Below, in pieces: positions 34,699 through 46,790 of a DNA stretch of 64,000 nt. This stretch comes from Dentipellis sp. KUC8613. Taxonomy: Eukaryota > Basidiomycota > Agaricomycetes > Russulales > Hericiaceae. Position 1 is the first letter of the stretch; each line of letters starts with the position of its first letter. The notes below the pieces were generated by a model. The model had not been told where the DNA came from and ran no database searches. It was given only the letters and a program-made list of their open reading frames with translations. The position numbers were made by a program, and so were the translations under genes. The stretch is from contig NSJX01000061.1 of NCBI GenBank assembly GCA_002286715.1, positions 1 through 64,000 on the forward strand, read 5' to 3'.

Positions 34699-35923
34699 TC
34701 CACGCCAGCATTCGATCTCGTAGTAAGCACTCCAGTAGGCTCCATGTTGCTGCCGCTGACCGTTGTTCTAGCTAGATTCCGTTAAACATGGCGTAATTAG
34801 ATATCTAATAAAGCCGTTCCTTTTCTGAGCTCCCCGTTACAACCAGGGAGGCCGAATGCTTCGATAATCGGCTTCGATTATTGGAGGCAGGTAGCTAGAC
34901 AAGACGTGCTACAGCGCTGGTTTGCGTTTCGGTTCTTCTGCAATTGACTCCAATTCTCGCCTTCAGACCGGAAGCGCTTCAGACACACGTTGCCTCCTGA
35001 TGACGTTCCGACCACGAGGTCTTTTCGACTCACGAACGAGCGCTCATGCTCGCTGCAGTTCGACTCTGTTTGCCCTGCATTCCCACAGTCACTGCCAAAG
35101 TCGTCCTCTGACGATCCATCAGCAACGTCTCCAGCCCTCGCCCTTTCTCTATGGCCCTTGTCTTCTCCCGTCGCGCCTGTTATGCTCGTAGAACTGTGCT
35201 TATGGGATTACTAGCACAACGTTGTGCGCACCTCAAGATCAGAAGCACGATAAGTCCATGTTTCTATTGTCGTGTTTTTCCAGCATCGTCGGCACCACGG
35301 TGAGCAAGAATTTGGCGTAGCCAAACGCCACCCGTTCGCTCCCGCCCACGCGTCTTTGGATCGGCTTTCTTTCAATATCGTTTTCGAGGGCTTTCCGAAT
35401 GCAGGATCTGTCGTCGCGAGCGGTCGAACCCATGTATGACAGGACGATGAACGGAGTTGGTTTTGACCCAGTGTATTACTATTGTGCCTATTTTTCTAAA
35501 GCTTTGCCGCTGATACACTGTTTGCGTCGGGTTAGACCTAGGCCGGCACATTAGTGCGAGGCCACAAGTAGGACGGCGGATGCCCTGATGATGTCGTTTC
35601 CAACTGTCAATATCGTCTTCCCACTGTCTTCGCCCACGCCGTCTTCTGACTCCTATGAATAACATGCAATTCTGTCGGCATCGGAAGAGGAACCGACATG
35701 ACCAAATAACGCGCCTGCATGATCACACGTGCGTCGAACAAGTTGGTCCGTTCTTCGTCCATCGCATGTGTCGCTCCTTCTCAGTCGACCGACTTCCTAC
35801 AGCAATCTTCTGGGGTATTATTGGGTCGCACGTCACATGGTTCAGCTCATATAAATGTCTTCGCTGGCATCATACTCGTCCTGGCTCTTCACCGCCATCA
35901 ACGACAGCAAGACTCAGGGCCTC
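34699..35923. other. Intergenic, no supported gene
   Basis: Open frames at 34922-35214 (Ser/Pro-rich) and 35372-35665 (minus) have no recognisable content. The 3' part is the promoter of the phosphatase gene; a frame continuing upstream of its chosen start begins at 35855. Confidence 0.45.
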
Positions 35924-37644
35924 ATGAAGGCCAGACAGTTTTTCTCCCTACTGCTGGCGCTTGGTACTGGCCGTGCTCTGAATACGTCCACCTCTGGTTC
36001 GGATGTCTTCGGGACTGGCGTCTATAACTCCTCCGAGACCCCTGCCAGTCTACCCTGGAACACCTACAATTACTGCAACGCGCCCCATGTAAACGCGAAG
36101 CACTATGCAGCGCCGCCCCAATCTCCGGGTTCTGAGCTAGTTTACATGAACGTGATGATTCGGCACCATAAAGTACGCCGGTGGTCTTTTCGTCGACATC
36201 TCCCGTTTTACGATTTACATCTTCAGCGGACTCCTGATAATCTCTACCCAAGCGAGAATGAGCTCAACCCAGCTGCAGGATGGAACTGCACCGATTTCCT
36301 CCAGTTCAACTATGGAGGAGGCGCAGCGAATGTGTTTCATAACACATTCACGCCGCCAGACCACCCATTCATCAGCCTCATATGGAACGGGACGTGCGAT
36401 GAGGGTCAGCTTACCGAAGCTGGACTGCGGGATGCCATCCGTCATGGGCAGGCAAGAACCACAATGTGATATTCATTGCTTCAGTCGACCATGCTGAATT
36501 ACGTATGGCAGGATTTTTGGGGCGTCTACCACACGAAGCTCGGCTTTTTGCATCAAGTCGACGAAAGCGAGATATTCATCCGCACGTCCGTCGCTGATAG
36601 GACGTATCAGGTCTCTAGCGGTCTGCTCTTTGGTATGGACTCGGCAACCGCCCATCGCTCGTGGCCCGTTTACACCGAGCCTTCAGTTGTGAGCAGATAT
36701 ACTCTCATTATCGATCATATGTATTCATATAGTCACGTGTTGTAGATTGACTCGCTCGTCCCAAACTACGCCTGCCCTGGCGCAGATGCCATCCGAAACG
36801 CGTATCAGTCCGTGCCCGCATGGACTGACCATTTACAGCAAAATGCGAACCTGAAAGCGCGGCTCGATGACACTCTCGGTACGGCTGGGCTCGCGGATTG
36901 GGCGTCCTGGTGTAGGTCCTTCTTGAACTTCGCTTCCCGTTGAAATCCGTCGCTGACACTTCCGCTAAGACGACCATTTCTTCGACACGTTCACATCGCG
37001 GACGTGTAATGGCCATACATTGCCGTGCAACTCGACTGGAGCGTGCGTCGCAGAAGAGGACGCAGATAGGGTACACGCGATTGGGGACTTCGAGTACAAG
37101 TATGTTTTCTGGTATCTGTCGAATGCCCTACGCTAACAATGGCTCTAGCTACATCTGGAACACTGCGCAAAATTCAACGACTTACAATCAGTTGACCTTT
37201 GGTGAGATCTAGCTGGCTAGTTTCATGCGAGAACGCCATAACTGAAGATGCGCCGTACAAGGTGTTATGTTTAGCGAACTCGCGAAGAATTTCGTGTCTT
37301 TCCGCGCAGGCAAAGAGTCGCATAAACTGCGATTCTATGTTGGACACGATGGGTCGATGGTGCGTCTAGCCTCCGGCCTCGGTGTAGGAAAGGTCAGTCC
37401 CCTGCGCTGGCCAGCACTGGGATCTGAGTTCGTCATGGAGGTAAGCTGGTTGTGTACAACGGAACCCACAACTGAATCTGGCTGGTAGGTGTGGAGAACC
37501 ACGCATGGTGAGATGTTTGTCCGAGTTTTGCATGAAGGAACGCCGGTCGAGTCTCTGCAGTGGACGACCCTAGATAGCTTCATCGACTTGTTACAGGCAC
37601 AAGTGCCTGATAATATCTTCGAACGGTGCACCCAGTCTGCATAG
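35924..37644 (+). CDS. Secreted histidine acid phosphatase
   Basis: Eight exons, 35924-36172, 36227-36451, 36512-36688, 36746-36911, 36970-37099, 37149-37201, 37262-37440, 37489-37644, give 444 aa. The chosen ATG starts a signal peptide (MKARQFFSLLLALGTGRA); an in-frame ATG at 35855 would add 23 residues. The catalytic RHxxRxP motif is split by intron 1: IRHHK then RTP (residues 80-86). The proton-donor HD is in YVGHDGS near residue 361. Many NxT/NxS sites and cysteines suggest an extracellular glycoprotein. It hydrolyses phosphomonoesters by a phospho-histidine intermediate; fungal relatives include PhoA-type phosphatases. Whether it is a phytase cannot be told. Intron 2 has a GC donor (CAG/GCAAGA). 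Confidence 0.9.
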
Positions 37645-37718
37645 ATTAGTGTATGAAAGATCGTAGTGAACTCCGAGACTGACGAGCGACTCGGTTCTTC
37701 GGCCCTAGCGTATAGTGG

Positions 37719-37750
37719 CACGTGACCGCGTATCGTGACTTGTCGACTTG
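37719..37750 (+). promoter_or_regulatory. CACGTG box and conserved block upstream of MYND copy 2
   Basis: CACGTG at 37719-37724 is followed by ATCGTGACTTGTCGACTTG, related to the blocks before copies 1, 3 and 4, about 135-165 bp before the ATG. Confidence 0.5.
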
Positions 37751-37883
37751 CTTCCTTTCTCCTTTCGACCTTCATCTTGACCTTTCTCTCGCAACGACGA
37801 CGCGCTCAACGTCGTCGTCCTTTGTCACGATAATCGTACTGTCGTCGCCCGAAACAAGATATCACTGAGTATCCTGCAAAGTC

Positions 37884-40285
37884 ATGCCAGGCCCCGGGCA
37901 GAAGTCCAAGACAAAGAAGAAGGCTAAGCCATCCGTCAGCGGTCCCTCATCCAGCACCGGATATATCCCCTCGGATGAATTCTTAGACAACGTATACCAC
38001 GCGGAGGGATGGTCAGCACAGGCAGACGTCTTATGCGCCATGCTCGAGCTCCCCGGTATGTTTCACTCGCACACTATCAACAAAGGAGCCGTCCTGGATG
38101 TGGAGGTAACAAGCCCGGGATGCTGACCGCGTCAAAACAGACATATCCTCACGCAGTGGTTTGAGGAAGATCCATCGGAACTTTGACGCGATCTCGAGCA
38201 AGCTGAACGACATCTACGACTACGGGCGCAGGGCGAATAATGATAGCCTGATGGGCACCGTGGTGGCGATATATGCCAAGATGTCTGCGGACGCGGTGTT
38301 GAGGGATCGTATCTTCAACGAAGCTGGTAAGTTTGCTTTTAGACTTCAAATTTGACAACGTATGGCTAACGAAACTGGTAGATTTCCTGCAGAGGGTGAT
38401 GCCCATCTTGGACAAGCCGACTTGCTACCACGTCGGGCTTCATGCCCTGTGCTCTTTCACTCACCATGGGGGACTCAGTGTACGCGTCGAGATCGCGAAG
38501 AAGACACCTGTATTATTGCAACTCCTGGAAGAGCAGCCGAACGACATGAAAGCTGCGGAGCTCACGATCACGACCATCTCGCATGCCGTCGCGGCCGTCG
38601 TCTGTAACGAGACCTCGCCTGATGCGAAGTTGGTGAAGATCGTCGACATACCACGCATTCTGCGCGTGATGACTTCATTCATTCGCAAGCCTCTAGCGCT
38701 GATACTGCCGACCAACCTGCTTTTTGAGCACGCCATTACCATGCTCGCGGGCGCGACGCAACATTGCTCCAAGGCGTACCAGACATATCCAGCGGCGATT
38801 GACTTTCTGGTGGCATGCACGCGCAGTGACGACATCACGACGCGTGCGTCTGGGGTCGCAGGTATTCTGCGCCTGCATATGTACGACTCCGAGAAGGACG
38901 CGACGGCGCTGGATCCAACGAAAATCTTGGCTGCGCTCAGCCGCGGCTGGCCGAAAAATCTGGACGAGAAGCTGCTGGAGGGAAATCCGTTCGAGAGCGA
39001 AATCTTCCAGTTGATGCGCACGCTGAACGACTTTCAGAAGGCGATGTTTCAGGTCGCGCGGGATTACGACCTGTACAGTCTAGGTCTCAAGATTGCCGAG
39101 TTCATTCCGCGCACGGAATACTCTATCGCGCAGGGCGGCTTCGAGGTAGAGGACCCGCGCACACGCAAGCGCTCTGTGGAGAACATCGGTCTGCCATTCA
39201 CTATGTGGCAAGACTCGCTGCCGCACTGTGCGAATGCTATCCGTGCACGCGGAAGGCCCGACGAGGCGGACAAGGCAGATATTGTGGACCTGAAGTACCT
39301 CATCATGAAGTCGCGGATAGTGGAAGCACACGCCATCGCCCGCAGAGCCATCCAGCGCAACCCGCACGTCGGGTTCTACTACTACGTCCTTACGCTTGGA
39401 GCGGAGAAGCCGGACGGCTTGCGGATCGCGAAGAAGGGACTCAAATGCCCTGATCTGACCACCTACATTCGGTTTGGATTGCTCTTCCGCGCAGCAGAGC
39501 ATGCGACAGACCTGGCCCTTATGTACTTGCAAGATGCCATCACTGGTGGGAAGGAGATGAAGGAGGGCTTCGCATTCGCGATGAGCGCATTCGAGGATTC
39601 GCAGACGTTCATCAATGAAGCTCCTCCCGACAGCAGCAGGATGCGAAATGCAATCTATATCAACGTCTTGATGTCACTGCTCATCAAGGGACACGAGTTG
39701 AGCAATGATATGCATGAGCTGCTGGTAAGCCATCGTGCATTATTTTTAGAAGAACACACATAGATATTCGTTCAAAGGACGCTAAAAAACGATTGGACCT
39801 CGCAGACGACTTCGCGAGGTTTTTGAGCCGACCTATCTCCAAGACTCAGATGCGACTGGCCTGTATGGAGGTTGTCAATCGGATGCAGAACGCATGGAAG
39901 GAGTGGGAGAAGATCATACCCGCCTACGCCCACGTGAGGAGCGAGGTCTCGCCTGCGAAAGCCGAAGACGATCTCGCGGACTGGTTGGAACAAGTTACAC
40001 TCGAGGATCCCGGCATGAATGGGCACGACCATCGCCATGGCGATGGAAGCGTGACGCATCCTTCGCTCAACATCAACGATGTGGAGCTATACCGCTGCTC
40101 GTGGTGCCGGAACCCGAGTGCTGTATTGAAGAAGTGCAGTGGCTGCGGGAGAACCAGGTGCGTGTGGCTTCTTTATGTAGGCAATTGGTTTTTGGCCTTA
40201 CCGACAGCGCCTTCTATGTAGGTACTGCGACTCTGCTTGCCAGAAGGAACACTGGAAAACGCATAGGAAGGTGTGCAAGAAGTAG
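37884..40285 (+). CDS. MYND zinc-finger protein, array copy 2
   Basis: Exons 37884-38055, 38141-38326, 38382-39724, 39778-40157, 40222-40285 (172, 186, 1343, 380, 64 nt) give 714 aa, the same exon lengths as copy 1. The N-terminal lysine-rich tail, YIPSDEFLDNVYHAEGW, the alpha-helical middle and the C-terminal MYND finger (CSWC, CSGCG, YCDSACQKEHW, THRKVC) are all intact. By eye it is about nine-tenths identical to copy 1, though in opposite orientation and 7 kb away. An acidic/His-rich loop (NGHDHRHGDGS) before the finger could bind metal. No function is known beyond the MYND family's protein-protein binding. The acceptor of intron 4 is the CAAAG just before GACGCTAAA, the same position as in copies 3 and 4. 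Confidence 0.9.
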
Positions 40286-40691
40286 AGCATCCAAATTCTG
40301 AAGTGTTCGTGACGTTTGTGCATCTCGCACGGCCCACCATTTTGAGGCATCTTCGGACAATTGCCATCCCAATCTGTGAACATCGGCAGGACAATACTCA
40401 GACAAGTATAGTGTGTACATGTATCAACGAATTGAAATACTATGTACGATAATGAAGCTGATCAAATACGCCGGCGACTCCTGAGAAGCATAGTAGATGT
40501 CGCATCGGTCCTTTCGCGGGAAACCTTTTCGTGAACTCGTAGAGGTGTAACGTCGCGCCGGCCGGAACTTCGACATGGAGTATGGCCTTGTATACACTCG
40601 GTATGGCGAACGAAAGATGCGCGGAGTCTATGCAGATGAATTTATGAGGGATATCGAAGTTCGGCTTTATCCCAATCCCAGTGCAAAGTGG

Positions 40692-40733
40692 CACGTGATC
40701 GCGTATATCGTGACTTTGACTGATTGCCGAGTT
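40692..40733 (+). promoter_or_regulatory. CACGTG box and conserved block upstream of MYND copy 3
   Basis: CACGTG at 40692-40697, then ATCGTGACTTTGACTGATTG; the same order and spacing as in copy 2, about 140-180 bp before the ATG. Confidence 0.5.
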
Positions 40734-40873
40734 GTTCACTTTTCACTTACAACCTTCACCTTCACCTTCGCCTTCATCTCGCGAACTCGACGTGTTCAGC
40801 ATTGCTACACGTCGTCACATCATCCACGTTGAACAATTCTTGAGCAGGATACCTTCCGAAATCCTGCAGAGCC

Positions 40874-43291
40874 ATGCCAGGCCCCAGGCAGAAATCCAAG
40901 AAAAAAGCCAAGCCGTCCGTCAGCGGTCCTTCGACCAGTACCGGATATATCCCTTCGAATGAATTCCTGGACAACGTATACCACGCAGAGGGTTGGTCCG
41001 CCCAGGCAGACGTTTTGTGTACAATGCTCGAGCTCCCCGGTATGTTTCACTAATACTCGCGTCGCAAACTAGGGAACCCTTCGGGTTCCGGCTGCGAAAA
41101 CGACGCGCCAGGCGTGCTGACCGCGCCTGAACAGACATGTCTTCTCGTAGCGGCTTGAGAATTATCCACAGGAACTTTGACGCGGTCTCGAGAAAGCTGA
41201 ACGACGTCTACGACTACGGGCGCAGGGTGGGCAACGAAAGCTTGATAGGCACCGTGGTAGCGATGTACACTAAGATGTCCGCAGACGCGGTGCTAAGAGA
41301 TCGCATCTTCAGCGAGGCGGGTAAGCAACATCGTCTGATTTTAATATTTTGACCGCGCATAACTCGGACGGTGGGCAGATTTTTTGCAAAAAGTAATGCT
41401 CATATTGAGCAAGCCGACTTGCTACCATGTCGGGCTTCATGCCCTGGGCTCTTTCACTGTCCATGGGGGAGAGACCGTCCGCGTGGAGATTGCGAAGAAG
41501 ACACCTATGCTATTGCAGCTTCTGGCAGAGCACCCGGATGACATGAAAGCCGCTGAGCTCACGATCACGACCATCTCCCACGCAGTAGCTGCCGTCGTCT
41601 GCAATGAGATGCCGCCCGACGCGAAGTTACTCAAGCCTGTCGACATACCGCGCATGCTACGCGTCATAATTGAGCTCATTCGCAGGCCGCTGTTCCTCAC
41701 ACTACCGACCACTTTGCTTTTTGATCACGCACTCAGCATAATCTCGGGCGCGACGCAGCATTGCCACGAAGCATTCCAAGCGTACCCGGCAGCGATTGAC
41801 TTTCTGGTGGCATGTTCGCGTAGCGACGACATCACGACACGTGCGGCTGGTATTGCGGGGATCCTGCGCCTACACATGTCCGACTCTGAGGCTGATGCGC
41901 TGATACCGGACTCAGCGAAGATCATGGCGGCAATCCAGCGTGGCTGGCCGAAACATCTGAAAGAAAGGCTCCAGGAGGGCAATCCGTCCGACGGCGAGAT
42001 TTTCCGGATGATGCGCGGGATGAAGGACTACCAAAATGCAATGCTGCAGGTCGCGCGGGACCACGACATGTATAGTCTGGGTCTCAAGATTGCTGAGCTC
42101 ATCCCGCGCTCAGAATATGCGATCTTGGACGGCGGCTTCCAGGCACCAGACCCGCGCACTGGCGAGCTCACGGTCCAGAACATCGGCCTGCCGTTTACAA
42201 TGTGGCATGACGCATTGCCGCTGTGTGCCAATGCCATCCGTGCGCGCGGTAGGCCCGACGAGATGGACAAGGCGGATATGGTGGACCTCAAGTACCTCAT
42301 CCTGAAGTCGAAGGTGGCGCCAGCGGTTGTAATCGCTCGAAAGGCCATCCAGCGCAACCCACACGTTGGATTCTACTACTACGTCCTCATCCTCGGAGCG
42401 GACCTGTCGGAGGGTTTGCGCCTTGCGAAGAAGGGGCTCAAATGCCCTCATCTGACCCCTTACGTGCGGTTTGCATTGCTCATACATGCAGCAGAGTATG
42501 CAGCGGATCTCGCCCTCAGGTCCTTGCAGGATGCCTCTGGCGGTGGAAAGGGGCTTCAGGAAGGCGTCGCATTTGCGATGAGCGCGCTCGAGGACTCGCA
42601 GACATTCATCGACGAAGCTCCTCCCGACTGCAACAAAATGCGAAATGCAATCTACGTGAACGTTTTGATGTCTCTGCTCATTAAGGGACACGAGCTAAGC
42701 GACGACATGCGTGAATTGCTGGTAAGCCGTCTGCGATAATTTCTTAGAAGATCGCTGATGTTCGCGCCGCACTTGAAGGACGCCAAGAAGCGTCTGGACA
42801 TTGTAGACGACTTTGCCAGGTTTTTCAGCAGGCCCTTATCTAGAACGCAGATGCGGTTAGCTTGCATGGAGCTAGTCACCCGGATGCAGAAGGCGTGGAA
42901 GGATTGGGACAAGATCATACGCGATCACGCCGACGTCAGGAGCGAGATCTCACCTGCAAAAGCCGAAGACGATCTTGCAAGCTGGCTGGAACAGATTGAT
43001 ATCGAGGACCCTGGCGTGTGTGGGCACGACCATCGCCATCGTGATGCGAACACGACACATATTTCGCTCGAGATCAACGATGTGGAGTTGAATCGCTGCT
43101 CGTGGTGCCGGAACCCGAGCGTTGTGCTGAAGAAGTGCAGTGGTTGCGGAAAAACTAAGTGCGTAAACCGTTCCTTGTATGTGACTAGCCTGTGGTCTTA
43201 CTGACGATGCAGATATTGCGATTCTACTTGCCAAAAGGAACACTGGAAAACTCATAGGAAGGTGTGTAAGAAGGAGAGCATCGGACACTGA
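40874..43291 (+). CDS. MYND zinc-finger protein, array copy 3
   Basis: Exons 40874-41039, 41135-41320, 41379-42721, 42779-43158, 43213-43291 (166, 186, 1343, 380, 79 nt) give 717 aa. Exons 2 to 4 have the same length as in the other copies. Exon 1 lacks two lysine-tail codons. The stop has shifted, so the protein ends KKESIGH instead of KK. The MYND finger is complete (CSWC, CSGCG, YCDSTCQKEHW, THRKVC). It is more diverged from copies 1 and 2 than they are from each other, and starts KVMLILSKPTCYHVGLHAL where they have VMPILDKPTCYHV. It is likely paralogous in function, with expression possibly set by the shared upstream block. Confidence 0.9.
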
Positions 43292-43684
43292 AGGCCTTTC
43301 ACTTTGTGTAAATGTACCTCATGCGGCCAAGGTTTTTGCGACATGTTCGGACAATTGCGACTCCAGATCGCGTACCTTGATAGGACAATGTACTTACAGA
43401 CGAAGTATAGTATGTATGCAAATGTATCAAACAGCTGTAATTGTATGTACGCGTACGATAGTCACGCCACCTATATACGATGATGACTATTGAGCAGTGG
43501 CGGGAGGCCTTGCGAACGGTTCGCAGAACTGTAGTTACTCAGTGGTGGAGAGTTCAAAATAAACCAGCGCAGAGCCTTATGTATGCCAAGTACGGCGAAC
43601 CTACAGCGTACTCAGGCATGTATATAGTGGTACTTACTGAATTCCGAAGAGTCGAGCTGGCTCCTGATGGAAACGCGACGCGTG

Positions 43685-43735
43685 CACGTGACTACAGTAT
43701 GTACATCACGATTTCGTCGACTGATTGCTGGTTTG
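43685..43735 (+). promoter_or_regulatory. CACGTG box and conserved block upstream of MYND copy 4
   Basis: CACGTG at 43685-43690 and, 20 bases on, ATCACGATTTCGTCGACTGA followed by TTGCTGG; a more diverged version of the copy 3 block. Confidence 0.45.
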
Positions 43736-43851
43736 TCGAGCTGTTCCCCTTCATGTGCAACCTTGATCATCGTACTCACCATTTTTGCACTTCATCATCA
43801 CATCAGCCTTGACCACGTTGAACCAGATAAACCCTATCGTTCTATAGAGCG

Positions 43852-46253
43852 ATGCCAGGTCACGGACAGAAGTCCAAGACGAAGAAAAAGGCCAAGCCAT
43901 CCGTCAGCGATCCCTCGACCAGCACAGGATATATTCCCTCAGACGAGTTCTTGGACAATGTATACCATGCGGAGGGATGGTCATCACGCGCCGACATTTT
44001 GTGTGCAATGCTCGAATTTCCTGGTATGTCTCATTCACGCATCACAAACGAAGTAGCCGTTTTGGCTGCGAAAATGTCGCAACAGTCACGGCGTGCTAAC
44101 TGACTGGCAGACATATCCTCGCGCAGCGGCTTGAGAATCATTCACCGCAACTTTGACGCGGTCTCGAGCAAGCTGACCGACATCTATGACTACGGGACCA
44201 GAGTTGGCGACGAAAGCTTGATGGGCACCGTGGTGGCGATATACACCAAATTATCCGCAGACGCGGTGCTGAGAGATCGTATAGTCGACGAGGCTGGTAA
44301 GCGAGATTGTTACGTGCTACCCCGACTGAGCATAACGCTGGGAGCGCGCAGATTTTTTGCAAAAAGTAATGTCCGTCTTGGACAAGCAGACCTGCTACCA
44401 TGTCGGGCTTCATGCGCTGAGTTTCTTCGCAATACATGGGGGAGGAACTGTGCGCGTGGAGATCGCGAAGAAGACATCTGTGCTGTTGCAGCTTCTCGAA
44501 CAGCAACCGAATGACATGAAAGCCGCCGAGCTCACAATTACGACCCTCTCCCACGCAATTGCAGCGGTCGTCGGCAAAAAGGCGCCACCCGACGCAAAAT
44601 TGGTAAAGATTATCGACATACCGCGCGTCCTGCGCATGACGGTCGCGTCTATTCGCAAGCCGCTAGTGCTCACACTGCCGACCAACCTGCTTTTTGAACA
44701 CGCACTCGGCATGATTTCAGGCGCGGCACAACACTGTCCTGAAGCATACCAGGAATGCCCGGCAGCGATTGACTTTCTGGTGGCGTGCACACGCAGCAAC
44801 AATATCACCACACGCGCGTCCGGAATCGCCGGGATTTTGCGTCGACACATGTACGACTCGGAGGTCGACAAACTGATATTGGATCCAAGGAAGATGATTG
44901 CGACAATGAAGCGCGGCTGGCCGAAACATCTGGCAGACAAGATGTTGGAGGGCAATCCGCTCGAGGGCGAGATTTTCCAGATGATGCACACGCTCGAGGA
45001 CTACCAGGAGGCGATGGTGCAAGTCACACGGGACCACGATCTGTACAAACTAGGTCTCAAGATTGCTGAGCTTATTCCATGCTCTGAATATGCAATCGTG
45101 CAAGGCGGCTTCCAGGGTCCAGACCCGCGCACCGGAAAGGTCTCGATCCAGAATTTTGGCTTGCCGTTCACAATGTGGCATGATGCGTTGCCGCTGTGCG
45201 CCAACGCCATCCGTGCACGCGGCCGACCTGATGAGGCGGACAAAGCAGACATCTTGGATCTCAAATACTGCATCACGAAGATGCAATTCGTGCAAGCTCA
45301 TGCAATTGCCCGCAAGGCGGTTCTGCGTAGCCCACAAGTCGGGTTCTTCTACTATGTCCTCACGCTCGGAGCGGAGAAGTCGGAGGGCCTGCGCTTTGCG
45401 AAGAAGGGACTTAAGTGCCGTAATTTACCCTCGTATGTGCGGCTTGGATTGCTCATCCACGCAGCAGAGCACGCGGCGGACCTGGCGCTCAGATACTTGC
45501 AAGACGCCGCGGCTGGCGGAGAGAATATACAGGAGGGTATCGCATTTGCAGTGTGTGCGTTCGAAGATTCGCAGACGTTCATCAACGAGGCTCCTCCCGA
45601 TAGCAGCAAAATGCGGAATGCGATCTATATCAACGTTTTGATGTCACTACTTACCAAAGGACACGAACTCAGCGATGATATGCGTGAATTTCTGGTAAGC
45701 CACCCATGATAATTCCTTACGAGGCCACTGATGTCTCGCTCAAAGGATGCCAAGAAGCGATTGGACCTCGCAGACGAATTTGCCAGATTTTTAAGCCGCC
45801 CTGCATCTAAGACTCAGATGCATCTGGTCTGCATGGAGGTGGTTAGCCGGATGCAGAATGCCTGGAAAGAGTGGGAATTTATCATACTCGCTCATGCCGG
45901 TGTCAGGAGCGAAGTCTCACCTACAAAAACCGAAGACGACCTTGTGGACTGGCTGGAACAGATTGATGTTGAGGATCCTGGCACTGGTGGGCGCACCCAT
46001 CGCCGCCGTGAAGGACGTTCAATACATCCTTCCCTCAGCATCAACGATGTGGAGTTGAATCGCTGCTCTTGGTGCCGGAACCCGAGTGCTGCGCTGAAGA
46101 AATGCAGCCGTTGCGGTAAAGCCAGGTGCATATAACCGTCCGTTGTATGCGACTGGTCTCTGATCTTACCGATGTTGTGATCCATGCAGGTACTGTGATT
46201 CTGCTTGCCAGAGCGAACACTGGAAAACTCATAAGGGGGTCTGCAAAAAGTAA
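43852..46253 (+). CDS. MYND zinc-finger protein, array copy 4
   Basis: Exons 43852-44023, 44111-44296, 44352-45694, 45746-46125, 46190-46253 (172, 186, 1343, 380, 64 nt) give 714 aa with the array's standard structure. The finger is intact but altered: RCGKAR instead of GCGKTR between the zinc pairs, and CQSEHWKTHKGVC. The middle region has more substitutions than in copies 1-3 (for example VVGKKAPPDAKLVKIID), so this copy is evolving faster or is older. Upstream and downstream flanks are also recognisable duplicates of those of copy 3, so the duplication unit is about 2.9 kb and contained the whole gene with its promoter. The tRNA-Glu on the minus strand starts 155 bp downstream. Confidence 0.9.
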
Positions 46254-46407
46254 TCGTGTAACATGTATCAACAATCGGGACTCTAGATCGCATATCTTGG
46301 CAGGACAGCGTACTTACAGACGAAGTATCGTATTCGTACGTACGATAGTCGAGACGCTCAAATATAATGACAACTACTCTGTACTCTTTGATAAAAGATG
46401 GAAAATT

Positions 46408-46491
46408 TCGGATACGGGGAATCGAACCCCGAGCTACCGCGAGCACTTAATTAATGAGAGGCGGTAATGTTAGCCATTACACCATATCCGA
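46408..46491 (-). tRNA. tRNA-Glu (anticodon CTC) with intron
   Basis: Read on the minus strand: acceptor TCGGATA/TATCCGA, A box TGGTGTAATGG, B box GGTTCGATTCC, anticodon stem ACCGC/GCGGT, loop CTCTCA with anticodon CTC and a 13-nt AT-rich intron (TTAATTAAGTGCT). A T4 terminator follows. Confidence 0.9.
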
Positions 46492-46790
46492 TATGGAAGA
46501 GGTCAATTTTTTGTTTGTAGATCAAGGAAAACAGCTACAGTCTAAGCCTGCAGGGTGACGCGTGACGGGTCGCGTTTGTGCGTGACGAAACGCGTTGCAT
46601 GTCGCGTTGAAGGACTCGGAGACTCTTCTCACCCAACCACCACCATCTCCCTACGCCTTCTAACGGGCTCTTCAGGGATCTACTAGCCATACTTTATCTA
46701 CCACAAGCCTTGATGTAAGCATCCTTTCCACTTAGACTTTTCTTGAAGTCGCTAACATGTGCCACTGTCCGCCGAAACCGTGCTTTGCAG
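46492..46790. other. Short intergenic with GCGTGACG-like direct repeats
   Basis: At 46556-46605 the words GCGTGACG / GTCGCGTT recur three times in about 50 bp. This is the promoter of the MAU2-like gene; a MluI-box-like role (ACGCGT at 46558-46563, as in fungal G1/S genes) is possible but unproven. Confidence 0.35.

Noticed and set aside
28520..46253. SMYD-type histone methyltransferases
   Set aside because: The MYND finger is present, but there is no SET domain (no NHxC or GEEL-like motif) in any of the four proteins.
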